40,399 nucleotides of DNA from an uncultured beta proteobacterium (GTDB lineage: Bacteria; Pseudomonadota; Gammaproteobacteria; Burkholderiales; Burkholderiaceae_C), in the NCBI GenBank assembly GCA_903856025.1, contig CAIOAQ010000185.1:1-40399 (forward strand), in the 5' to 3' direction. The position numbers and the translations under genes are program-made. Under the pieces are notes generated by a model. That model was given only the letters and a program-made list of their open reading frames with translations, ran no database searches and had not been told where the DNA came from. Of this stretch, positions 33,606 through 40,399 are shown piece after piece. The stretch's first letter is position 1. Each line of letters starts with the position of its first letter.

Positions 33606-34529
33606 TTACCAGGCCCGCGCCAACTGGGCAAAGCCAGTGGGGGCGAGTTTTTCGTTGTCAAAAGTTACCACGTCCCAGGCCTCGGTGTGGTTCAGCAGTT
33701 CACGCAGCAACAGGTTGTTGAGCGCGTGGCCCGAGCGAAATGCGCTGTAGCTGGCCAGCAGCGGTTTGCCCACCAGGTACAGGTCGCCCATGGCATCCAG
33801 AATCTTGTGTTTGACAAACTCATCGTCATAACGCAGGCCACCGGCGTTGAGCACCTTGTAGTCGTCCATCACGATGGCATTGTCCAGCCCGCCGCCCAGT
33901 GCCAGGCCATTGGCCCGCATCATCTCGACATCTTTGGTGAAACCGAAGGTGCGGGCGCGGGCAATGTCTTTGGAATACGACCCGGTGCTCATGTCGAACA
34001 GCACGCTCTGGCCGGTGGAGTCCACCGCCGGGTGGCTGAAGTCGATCTCGAAACTCAGCTGGTAGCCGTGGTACGGTGCCAGCCGCGCCCACTTCACGTT
34101 GTCACCCTCGCCTTGACGTATTTCCACGGGTTTGAGCAAACGGATAAAACGTCGTGGAGCGTCCTGAAACACAATGCCTGCGCTTTGCAGCAAAAACACA
34201 AAAGAGGCGGCCGAGCCATCCAGAATCGGCACTTCTTCAGCGGTGATGTCCACATACAGGTTGTCCACACCCAGACCGGCACAGGCGGACATCAAATGCT
34301 CCACCGTGTGCACTTTGGCATCGCCCTTGGAAATGGTAGAGGCCATGCGCGTGTCTGTCACCGCCAGGGTAGACACCGCGATGTCCACAGGGTCAGGCAG
34401 ATCCACGCGCCTGAAGACAATGCCAGTATCGGGCGCTGCAGGGCGAAGGGTGATTTCTACCCGCTGGCCGCTGTGCAGGCCAACACCCACCGCACGTGTC
34501 AGAGTTTTGAGGGTTCGTTGTTTAAGCAC
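33606..34529 (-). CDS. lpxC: UDP-3-O-acyl-N-acetylglucosamine deacetylase LpxC
   Basis: A 307-residue protein of normal LpxC length. Start [21 protein letters not shown] is typical (here shown in part: [17 protein letters not shown]). Zinc ligands are the His of TVEHLMSA near 78 and [13 protein letters not shown] near 238 and 242; SGHALNN carries the catalytic His near 265. It performs the committed step of lipid A synthesis. Its place at the end of the division and cell-wall cluster after ftsZ is the usual proteobacterial order. Confidence 0.97.
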   Translation of the reverse strand: MLKQRTLKTLTRAVGVGLHSGQRVEITLRPAAPDTGIVFRRVDLPDPVDIAVSTLAVTDTRMASTISKGDAKVHTVEHLMSACAGLGVDNLYVDITAEEVPILDGSAASFVFLLQSAGIVFQDAPRRFIRLLKPVEIRQGEGDNVKWARLAPYHGYQLSFEIDFSHPAVDSTGQSVLFDMSTGSYSKDIARARTFGFTKDVEMMRANGLALGGGLDNAIVMDDYKVLNAGGLRYDDEFVKHKILDAMGDLYLVGKPLLASYSAFRSGHALNNLLLRELLNHTEAWDVVTFDNEKLAPTGFAQLARAW

Positions 34530-34746
34530 GGGGGGATTTTACGTTTTCCAGATTCAAACGTCAGCCAGTGAGGCTACTGGGGCAAAAGCACTTTGCTGGT
34601 TGCTGCGTCGGCCTGAGCCTTGACGAGTCAGTCGGGTCAAGTTACCAATGACTCCTTGCTACATCTTCGACACAGACTGGCACCCAACGTGTTCCACACG
34701 AAACCCGCCGCCCACAACCTCAAATTGCAGGCGGCTGCGTCACGGC
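34530..34746. other. 217-base spacer between ftsZ and lpxC
   Basis: No gene is visible. A weak dyad GCCGCC ... GGCGGC (about 34707-34735) and a short CGTGT-GGA-ACACG hairpin on the minus strand are the only structures seen; neither has a T-run, so no terminator is called. An lpxC promoter could lie here. Confidence 0.35.
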
Positions 34747-36000
34747 TTAATCCGCTTGTTTGCGCAAAAACGCCGGGATTTCGAAGTCGTCCATGCCGCC
34801 GCTGGACAGGGCATCCACTTTGGCTGCGGCGCTGGTGCGGTCGCGGGTTCGCCAGACGCTGGGGGTGGCCATGGAACCGTAGTCGGGCTGGGCGCGGCCC
34901 ATGCTCGAACCTGCCATCATGGCCGATGGCTGCATGCTGACCGGATTGTCCAGCGTGGGCACGTTGAAAGGTACGTTGTCGGTGCCGGTGCGCAGCACGC
35001 TTTGCTGTTGGGTGCTTGGCATGACTTGCAACTTGGGACGGGCGCGGCTCAAACCGGTGGCCACCACTGTGACGCGAATCTGGTCGCCCAGGTTGTCGTC
35101 GTAAGCCGTGCCGTAGATCACATGTGCGTCGGGGGACGCATACGCACGGATGGTGTTCATGGCCAGTTTGGACTCTGATAACTTCAGCGAACCTTTGGCC
35201 GCAGAAATCAGCACCAACACGCCCTTGGCACCGGACAGGTCAATGCCTTCAAGCAGCGGGCAGGCCACGGCTTGTTCTGCAGCAATGCGGGCGCGGTCCG
35301 GGCCGGCGGCCACCGCGGTACCCATCATGGCCTTGCCTGGCTCGCCCATGACGGTGCGCACGTCTTCAAAGTCGACGTTCACATGGCCGGGCACGTTGAT
35401 GATTTCAGCAATGCCACCCACGGCGTTTTTCAACACGTCGTTGGCGTGGGAAAAGGCTTCGTCTTGTGTCGCGTCGTCGCCCAGTACTTCAAGCAGCTTT
35501 TCGTTCAGCACCACGATGAGGGAGTCGACATTGGCTTCAAGCTCGGCCAGGCCGCCATCGGCGTTGGCCATGCGGCGCGCGCCTTCAAACTCGAAGGGCT
35601 TGGTGACCACACCCACGGTCAGGATGCCCATTTCGCGTGCCACACGGGCAATCACAGGGGCTGCGCCGGTGCCGGTGCCACCGCCCATGCCTGCGGTGAT
35701 GAACAGCATGTGTGCGCCTTCAATGGCGGCACGGATGTCATCCACTGCCAGTTCAGCGGCTTCGCGGGCCTTTTCAGGTTTGCTACCAGCACCCAGACCG
35801 GTACTGCCCAATTGGATCAGGCGGTGTGCGTCGCTGTTGTTGAGTGCTTGTGCGTCAGTGTTGGCACAAATGAATTCCACGCCTTGTACTGCACTGGCAA
35901 TCATGTGGCCGACGGCGTTGCCGCCACCACCGCCTACGCCAATGACTTTGATCTGTGTACCTTGGTTGAAAGCTTCTTCGTCGATGAGTTCAATGGACAT
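34747..36000 (-). CDS. ftsZ: Cell division GTPase FtsZ
   Basis: A 417-residue tubulin-like GTPase. GVGGGGGNAVGHM is near residue 20, the tubulin signature GGGTGTGAAPVIA near 108, and the T7 loop NVDFEDVRTVM near 208. A variable linker (about 320-400) ends in the conserved C-terminal peptide DDFEIPAFLRKQ that binds FtsA and ZipA. It polymerises into the division ring. AAGGAGC precedes the ATG. It is separated from ftsA by 141 bases, in which GATCCG-GCGG-CGGATC (36067-36082) is a small perfect hairpin. Confidence 0.98.
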   Translation of the reverse strand: MSIELIDEEAFNQGTQIKVIGVGGGGGNAVGHMIASAVQGVEFICANTDAQALNNSDAHRLIQLGSTGLGAGSKPEKAREAAELAVDDIRAAIEGAHMLFITAGMGGGTGTGAAPVIARVAREMGILTVGVVTKPFEFEGARRMANADGGLAELEANVDSLIVVLNEKLLEVLGDDATQDEAFSHANDVLKNAVGGIAEIINVPGHVNVDFEDVRTVMGEPGKAMMGTAVAAGPDRARIAAEQAVACPLLEGIDLSGAKGVLVLISAAKGSLKLSESKLAMNTIRAYASPDAHVIYGTAYDDNLGDQIRVTVVATGLSRARPKLQVMPSTQQQSVLRTGTDNVPFNVPTLDNPVSMQPSAMMAGSSMGRAQPDYGSMATPSVWRTRDRTSAAAKVDALSSGGMDDFEIPAFLRKQAD

Positions 36001-36066
36001 GGTGTGCTCCTTGGGGTTTGATTGTAAAGAAATAAAGGTAAAAATCAGTGAAATAAGAGCTGTCTA

Positions 36067-36082
36067 GATCCGGCGGCGGATC
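36067..36082. repeat. Small inverted repeat between ftsA and ftsZ
   Basis: GATCCG (36067-36072), loop GCGG, CGGATC (36077-36082). There is no T-run beside it. It could modulate ftsZ mRNA processing or be chance; the spacer otherwise shows nothing beyond the ftsZ ribosome-binding site. Confidence 0.4.
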
Positions 36083-36141
36083 CATGCAACGCCATCGTCT
36101 TGGGGGGCCAGCGCGGCTGAGCCAAAGGGCGTGTGTCATGG

Positions 36142-37371
36142 TCAGAAATTCCCCACAATCCAGTCCTTGAGACTGCCAAAAGCAGTTTTCATGGAGCCGT
36201 TTTTTTGTGACACCTTGAAGCCGCGCAGGTGTGCCATGCGGGCTTCTTCCATGAGTCCCATTACCGTGGCTGCGCGCGGTTGGGCCACCATGTCGGACAG
36301 GGCACCTCGGTACTTCGGAATGCCACGGCGAACGGGTTTCAAAAAGATGTCTTCGCCCAGCTCGACCATGCCCGGCATGACGGCGCTGCCACCTGTGAGC
36401 ACAATCCCGCTGGAGAGCATTTCTTCGTAGCCAGAATCACGCATCACCTGGTGCACCAGGCTGAATATTTCTTCAACCCGTGGCTCTATCACTCCGGCCA
36501 ACGCCTGGCGGCTTAGCATGCGCGGGCCACGGTCACCCAGGCCGGGTACCTCGACCTGGGCTTCGGGGTCGGCCAGCAGTTGTTTGGCGTAACCGTTCTC
36601 GACCTTGATTTCTTCGGCATCCTTGGTCGGTGTGCGCAGCGCCATGGCAATGTCGCTGGTGATCAGGTCACCAGCAATCGGGATCACCGCGGTGTGGCGG
36701 ATGGCGCCGTTCGTAAAGATGGCCAGATCGGTGGTGCCTGCACCAATGTCCACCAGCGCTACGCCCAGTTCGCGCTCGTCTTCCGTCAGCACTGACAAGC
36801 TGCTGGCCAGCGGATTGAGCATGAGCTGCTCGACTTCCAGGCCGCAGCGGCGCACGCATTTGATGATGTTTTCTGCCGCGGTTTGCGCGCCGGTGACGAT
36901 GTGCACCTTGGCTTCCAGGCGGATGCCACTCATGCCGATGGGCTCTTTCACATCCTGCCCGTCGATGATGAATTCTTGCGGCTCCACCAACAGCAGACGT
37001 TGGTCGGTGGAGATGTTGATGGCCTTGGCGGTTTCTACCACCCGGGCCACATCCGCGGCCGACACTTCGCGGTCCTTGATGGCCACCATGCCGTGGGAAT
37101 TGATGCCCCGGATGTGGCTGCCGGTGATGCCGGTGTAGACCCGGGTGATCTTGCAGTCGGCCATCAGCTCAGCCTCTTTCAGGGCTTGCTGGATGCTTTG
37201 CACGGTGGCATCGATGTTGACCACCACGCCGCGCTTCAAGCCGTTGCTGGGAGCCACACCCAGTCCCGCCAATTTAAGTTCACCACCGGGCAGCACCTCG
37301 GCCACGACCACCATCACCTTGGCGGTGCCGATGTCCAGCCCGACGATCAGATCCTTGTATTCTTTTGCCAT
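36142..37371 (-). CDS. ftsA: Cell division protein FtsA
   Basis: A 409-residue actin-like ATPase. N-terminal LIVGLDIGTAKVMVVVAE is the phosphate-1 motif, ALVDIGAGTTDLAIF near 210 phosphate-2, and GIVLTGGSAVMPGM near 335 the adenosine motif. The C-terminal SMKTAFGSLKDWIVGNF is an amphipathic membrane-targeting helix. It tethers FtsZ to the membrane and recruits later division proteins. Four bases separate it from ftsQ. Confidence 0.98.
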   Translation of the reverse strand: MAKEYKDLIVGLDIGTAKVMVVVAEVLPGGELKLAGLGVAPSNGLKRGVVVNIDATVQSIQQALKEAELMADCKITRVYTGITGSHIRGINSHGMVAIKDREVSAADVARVVETAKAINISTDQRLLLVEPQEFIIDGQDVKEPIGMSGIRLEAKVHIVTGAQTAAENIIKCVRRCGLEVEQLMLNPLASSLSVLTEDERELGVALVDIGAGTTDLAIFTNGAIRHTAVIPIAGDLITSDIAMALRTPTKDAEEIKVENGYAKQLLADPEAQVEVPGLGDRGPRMLSRQALAGVIEPRVEEIFSLVHQVMRDSGYEEMLSSGIVLTGGSAVMPGMVELGEDIFLKPVRRGIPKYRGALSDMVAQPRAATVMGLMEEARMAHLRGFKVSQKNGSMKTAFGSLKDWIVGNF

Positions 37372-37375
37372 TGAT

Positions 37376-38176
37376 TCACCTGTTACTTTGTTGTGCTGTT
37401 TTCAAGCTGGTATCTACCGTGCTTACCCCGTTGAGACGTATCGCGTAGCCGTCGGAGTGGCGCAAATCCACCGAGGCGAGTTGCTCTATCGTGCGGTTGT
37501 AGCGGGATGTGATCTGGGTCGCGGTTTTTACAAAACGCTCCACACGAGCGATAAGATCCGACGTGCTGCCCCCGCCAAGCTCCAATTCGGTGCCGCTGTC
37601 AAACTGTGCCCGCCAGCCACCACGGGGTGTCAATTCGAGTTGAACAATGGTCATGTCGATGGGCTTCAACACGGGTTGCAGCGTTTGCAGCATGGCCAGC
37701 ACCTGGGCGCTTTGCCCGTCCGGACCGGACAGTCGGGGCAGGTCTTCTTTTTCAAGTTCACCCAGATTGGCTTCGAACACTTCGCCATAGCTGTTGACCA
37801 GGCTCGCATCACCCTCCACACCCCAATAGGCTACGGCCTGGTGTTCCTGCAATTGCACCTTGAGCCGGTTCGGGAAGTCCCTGCGGACGATGGCCTGACG
37901 CACCCAGGGCATGGCTTCAAAAACCTTGCGTGCGGCGTTCACATCCAGCGTGAAAAATGTACCTTGCAAATGTGGCATCACATTGGCCCTGAGCGTCAGT
38001 GCGTTGTAGTGCGCCACGTCTCCCGCCACGGTGACGCCGCGGATGTTGAACTGCGGCATGCGAGCCACCCACGCCAGTGCGGAGCCCAACAGCATGAGCA
38101 GCACCACTCCGAACAGGGCCGTGGCGACCCCGTTCATGAGTTTGATGTCCAGCGGCAGGGGCGTGTTGGGTTTCAT
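37376..38176 (-). CDS. ftsQ: Cell division protein FtsQ
   Basis: A 266-residue bitopic membrane protein. A short cytoplasmic N-terminus [16 protein letters not shown] and one membrane helix ([21 protein letters not shown]) lead to the POTRA domain ([18 protein letters not shown]) and the beta domain with [28 protein letters not shown] (given in part as [15 protein letters not shown]). It joins the FtsB-FtsL complex at the septum. The ATG at 38176 overlaps the ddlB stop by ATGA, which fixes the start; the frame upstream is ddlB coding. Confidence 0.95.
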   Translation of the reverse strand: MKPNTPLPLDIKLMNGVATALFGVVLLMLLGSALAWVARMPQFNIRGVTVAGDVAHYNALTLRANVMPHLQGTFFTLDVNAARKVFEAMPWVRQAIVRRDFPNRLKVQLQEHQAVAYWGVEGDASLVNSYGEVFEANLGELEKEDLPRLSGPDGQSAQVLAMLQTLQPVLKPIDMTIVQLELTPRGGWRAQFDSGTELELGGGSTSDLIARVERFVKTATQITSRYNRTIEQLASVDLRHSDGYAIRLNGVSTVDTSLKTAQQSNR

Positions 38177-39123
38177 GCGGTGGCGTAATCCCGTGTGGCG
38201 GAACTGAGCACTTGCAGGCAAAGTGCGGGGTAGCTGATGCCTGCGGCCTTGGCCGACATCGGAACCAGCGAATGACCGGTCATGCCGGGGCTGGTGTTGA
38301 TTTCAAGCAGGTAGGGTTTGCGGGTGGTGCCATCAATCATCACGTCGGCACGTGCCCAGCCACGGCAGCCCAGGCTTTTATAGGCTTGCAGTACCAGCGC
38401 CTGGATGTGGGCTTCTTCGCCTTCGGGCAGCCCACAAGGCACCAGGTACTGGGTGTCGTTGGTGAAATACTTGTTCTGGTAGTCGTAGTTGCCGTCCGGG
38501 GCTTTGATGCGGATCACCGGCAGGGCGTGCGCCTCTGTGCCGCTGCCCAGCACCGGAATCGTGACCTCATCACCGGCGATGAATTGTTCACACAGCACAT
38601 CGTCATGGGTGCCCGCAGCCAGTGCGTAGGCGGCGTCGCATTGCGCCAGCGAGGTCACCTTGGTCAGGCCGATGGTGGAGCCTTCGCGGGCGGGCTTGAC
38701 GATCATGGGACAGCCCAACTCGGCAAATGCCGCGCGCGTGCCGTCGGCACTGTCCACTTTCTTCCAGGCGGGGGTGGGCAAGCCATCGGCGCGCCAGATG
38801 TGTTTGGTCATGAGCTTGTCGATGGCAATGCTGGAGGCCATCACGCCCGGGCCGGTGTAAGGGATGCCCAGCAACTCCAGGGCACCTTGGACCGTGCCGT
38901 CTTCACCAAAACGGCCGTGCAGGGCGATGAAGCAGCGGGTGAAACCTTCTTTTTTGAGGTCGCCCAGGTCACGCTCGGATGGATCGAATGCAAACGCGTT
39001 CACGCCCAGGCTTTGCAGCGCCTGCAGCACGCCGTTGCCCGACATCAAGGACACCTCACGCTCGGCAGACGCTCCGCCCATGAGCACGGCCACTTTTTCA
39101 TTCTTCATATCAAATTGATTCAT
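38173..39123 (-). CDS. ddlB: D-alanine--D-alanine ligase
   Basis: A 316-residue ATP-grasp enzyme. [20 protein letters not shown] at the N-terminus, [12 protein letters not shown] near 65, [15 protein letters not shown] near 140 and the C-terminal [16 protein letters not shown] with metal and substrate residues. It makes D-Ala-D-Ala for peptidoglycan. Start at 39123 (MNQFD) is favoured because AAGGACGAGG lies just upstream; a second Met (MKNE) at 39108 is possible. The ribosome-binding region and the first codons fall inside a 55-base repeat copy (39111-39165). Confidence 0.96.
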   Translation of the reverse strand: MNQFDMKNEKVAVLMGGASAEREVSLMSGNGVLQALQSLGVNAFAFDPSERDLGDLKKEGFTRCFIALHGRFGEDGTVQGALELLGIPYTGPGVMASSIAIDKLMTKHIWRADGLPTPAWKKVDSADGTRAAFAELGCPMIVKPAREGSTIGLTKVTSLAQCDAAYALAAGTHDDVLCEQFIAGDEVTIPVLGSGTEAHALPVIRIKAPDGNYDYQNKYFTNDTQYLVPCGLPEGEEAHIQALVLQAYKSLGCRGWARADVMIDGTTRKPYLLEINTSPGMTGHSLVPMSAKAAGISYPALCLQVLSSATRDYATA

Positions 39124-39165
39124 AGCCCTCGTCCTTATTGCGTAAGAAGCTCTGAAGTTAATAGC
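39111..39165 (-). repeat. 55-base dispersed repeat, copy 8 (murC-ddlB junction)
   Basis: On the minus strand: GCTATTAACTTCAGAGC at positions 1-17, ACGAGGGCTATGAATC at 34-49, then AATTTG. It writes the last nine residues of MurC (LLTSELLTQ), the murC stop, the ddlB ribosome-binding site and start codon, and the first ddlB codons. Its reading frame in murC is the same as in aroE (copy 6). Confidence 0.65.
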
Positions 39166-40399
39166 ATGGTGGCTACTTTGCCAGCCACCGCTCCGATTGA
39201 ACCTGCACCCATGCACAGCACCACGTCGCCGTCTCTGGCGGCATCCACGATGGCCTGCGGCATGGCGGCAATGTCATCCACAAACACCGGCTCTACCTTG
39301 CCCGCCACACGCAGTGCGCGCGCCAGGCTGCGGCCGTCGGCAGCGACGATGGGGGTTTCGCCAGCGGCATACACCTCTGACAGAAGGACCGCGTCGGCTT
39401 GTGCGATCACTTTCACGAAATCGTCAAAACAATCCCGGGTGCGGGTAAAGCGGTGCGGCTGAAACGCCAGGACCAGGCGACGGCCCGGAAAGGCCCCACG
39501 TGCGGCCGCCAGCGTGGCGGCCATTTCGACCGGGTGGTGGCCGTAGTCTTCCACCAACGTGAAGCTGCCACCGCCGTGCGATGCGCTGACGGGTTGTTCG
39601 CCGTGGAGTTGAAAGCGTCGACCCACGCCTTTGAAGCTGGCCAGGGCACGCAACACGGCATCGTCGTCAATGCTCAGTTCGACCGCAACCGCGATGGCCG
39701 ACAAGGCATTGAGCACGTTGTGCCGGCCGGGCAGGTTCAGCACCACGTCCAGGTCGGGCAACACCACGCCGTTGCGCCGCTGCACGGTGAAGTGCATCTG
39801 TCCCCCCACCGCACGCACATTCAGGGCGCGAACCTGCGCACCTTCTTCAAAGCCGTAGCTGGTGATGGGGCAGGTGACTTGCGGCACGATGTCGCGCACG
39901 GCAGCGTCGTCGGTGCACAAAATGGCCGTGCCATAAAACGGCATGCGGTGCAGAAAGTCCACAAAGGCTTTCTTCAGTTTTTCAAAATCGTGACCATAGG
40001 TTTCCATGTGGTCGGCGTCGATGTTGGTCACCACCGCCATCACCGGCAGCAGGTTTAAAAACGAGGCATCCGACTCATCAGCCTCCACCACGATGTAGTC
40101 GCCACTGCCCAAACGGGCATTGGCACCGGCGCTATTGAGGCGCCCGCCGATCACAAAAGTGGGATCCAGTCCGGCCGCGGCCAGCACGCTGGCCACCAGG
40201 CTGGTGGTGGTGGTCTTGCCGTGCGTGCCCGCGATGGCGATGCCCAGCTTGAGCCGCATCAGTTCGGCCAGCATCAGCGCGCGCGGCACGATGGGAATGT
40301 GCATCTCGCGGGCGCGAATCACCTCGGGGTTGTCCTGCTTGACGGCGGTGGACGTCACCACCGCATCGGCGCCGGTGACATGGTCGGCGCTGTGGCCTA
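39135..40399 (-). CDS. murC: UDP-N-acetylmuramate--L-alanine ligase (5' truncated by window edge)
   Basis: The frame is open to the window edge at 40399, so the N-terminal about 60 residues (Rossmann domain) are outside. The visible 421 residues include ATP motif [60 protein letters not shown], and [20 protein letters not shown] (shown in part) with [10 protein letters not shown]. It adds L-Ala to UDP-MurNAc. The last residues [10 protein letters not shown] lie in a repeat copy. ddlB starts 11 bases downstream; murB and murG would be expected beyond the edge. Confidence 0.97.
   Translation of the reverse strand, partial: GHSADHVTGADAVVTSTAVKQDNPEVIRAREMHIPIVPRALMLAELMRLKLGIAIAGTHGKTTTTSLVASVLAAAGLDPTFVIGGRLNSAGANARLGSGDYIVVEADESDASFLNLLPVMAVVTNIDADHMETYGHDFEKLKKAFVDFLHRMPFYGTAILCTDDAAVRDIVPQVTCPITSYGFEEGAQVRALNVRAVGGQMHFTVQRRNGVVLPDLDVVLNLPGRHNVLNALSAIAVAVELSIDDDAVLRALASFKGVGRRFQLHGEQPVSASHGGGSFTLVEDYGHHPVEMAATLAAARGAFPGRRLVLAFQPHRFTRTRDCFDDFVKVIAQADAVLLSEVYAAGETPIVAADGRSLARALRVAGKVEPVFVDDIAAMPQAIVDAARDGDVVLCMGAGSIGAVAGKVATMLLTSELLTQ

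Noticed and set aside
35150-36067. 305-codon Ser/Ala-rich open frame opposite ftsZ.
   Set aside because: Low-complexity shadow frame of a highly conserved gene.
1-40399. CRISPR arrays, tRNA or rRNA genes, transposases, prophage.
   Set aside because: None of the expected patterns was found on reading both strands.

Overview
The window looks like the chromosome of a betaproteobacterium of the Comamonadaceae (Rhodoferax/Polaromonas-like). This rests on gene content and neighbourhoods (division and cell-wall cluster ending in lpxC; RNase II - TonB-like - aroE - mtgA; separated ruvA, ruvB and ruvC), on protein character and on high G+C with ATG/GTG/TTG starts. I could run no search, so the genus is an inference. 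No rRNA, tRNA, CRISPR array, insertion sequence or prophage was seen, and no gene-free stretch exceeds 300 bases.

Layout. 1-4.4 kb: 3' end of a molybdopterin oxidoreductase, an SDR reductase, a BepA-like M48 metalloprotease and moaC. 4.4-12.4 kb: a PglL/Wzy-type ligase, ruvB, an alpha carbonic anhydrase with a long His/Ala-rich extension, queC, an esterase, ruvA, phoH and ybeY. 12.5-25.0 kb: a surface glycan region made of two convergent operons. The plus-strand operon holds a nucleotide-sugar dehydrogenase, an APS kinase, a Wzm/Wzt exporter, a methyltransferase and a two-domain glycosyltransferase. The minus-strand operon holds a GT-C/TPR membrane protein, a polyprenyl-phosphate-sugar synthase-like GT2, a GT4, an epimerase and a GT2. 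The stop codons of the two operons abut at 19235/19236, inside an A+T-rich stretch. 25.1-26.3 kb: type IV pilin pilA with a sigma-54 promoter and a strong terminator, and a Sel1-repeat gene. 26.4-33.4 kb: RNase II-family gene, TonB-like gene, aroE, mtgA, plsC, cdsA, ruvC. 33.4-40.4 kb, minus strand: the division and cell-wall cluster murC(partial)-ddlB-ftsQ-ftsA-ftsZ-lpxC plus a small membrane protein.

The genes mostly serve the cell envelope: peptidoglycan (murC, ddlB, mtgA), division (ftsQAZ), lipid A (lpxC), phospholipid (plsC then cdsA), export and ligation of glycans, and pili. Holliday-junction processing (ruvA, ruvB, ruvC) and RNA maturation (ybeY, phoH, RNase II-like) are scattered between them.

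The most unusual feature is a family of short dispersed repeats. By eye I can align eight copies of a 55-base element without gaps. Five lie wholly inside protein-coding sequence (BepA-like signal peptide, PglL membrane helix, MoaC, the nucleotide-sugar dehydrogenase, AroE). One writes the C-terminus of CdsA, one spans the murC/ddlB junction and one is the ybeY leader. They are read in either orientation and in several frames, which recalls the coding-tolerated palindromic elements of Rickettsia. A second, unrelated 101-base element with terminal inverted repeats occurs twice, each time starting exactly at the stop codon of a gene (carbonic anhydrase; TonB-like gene).
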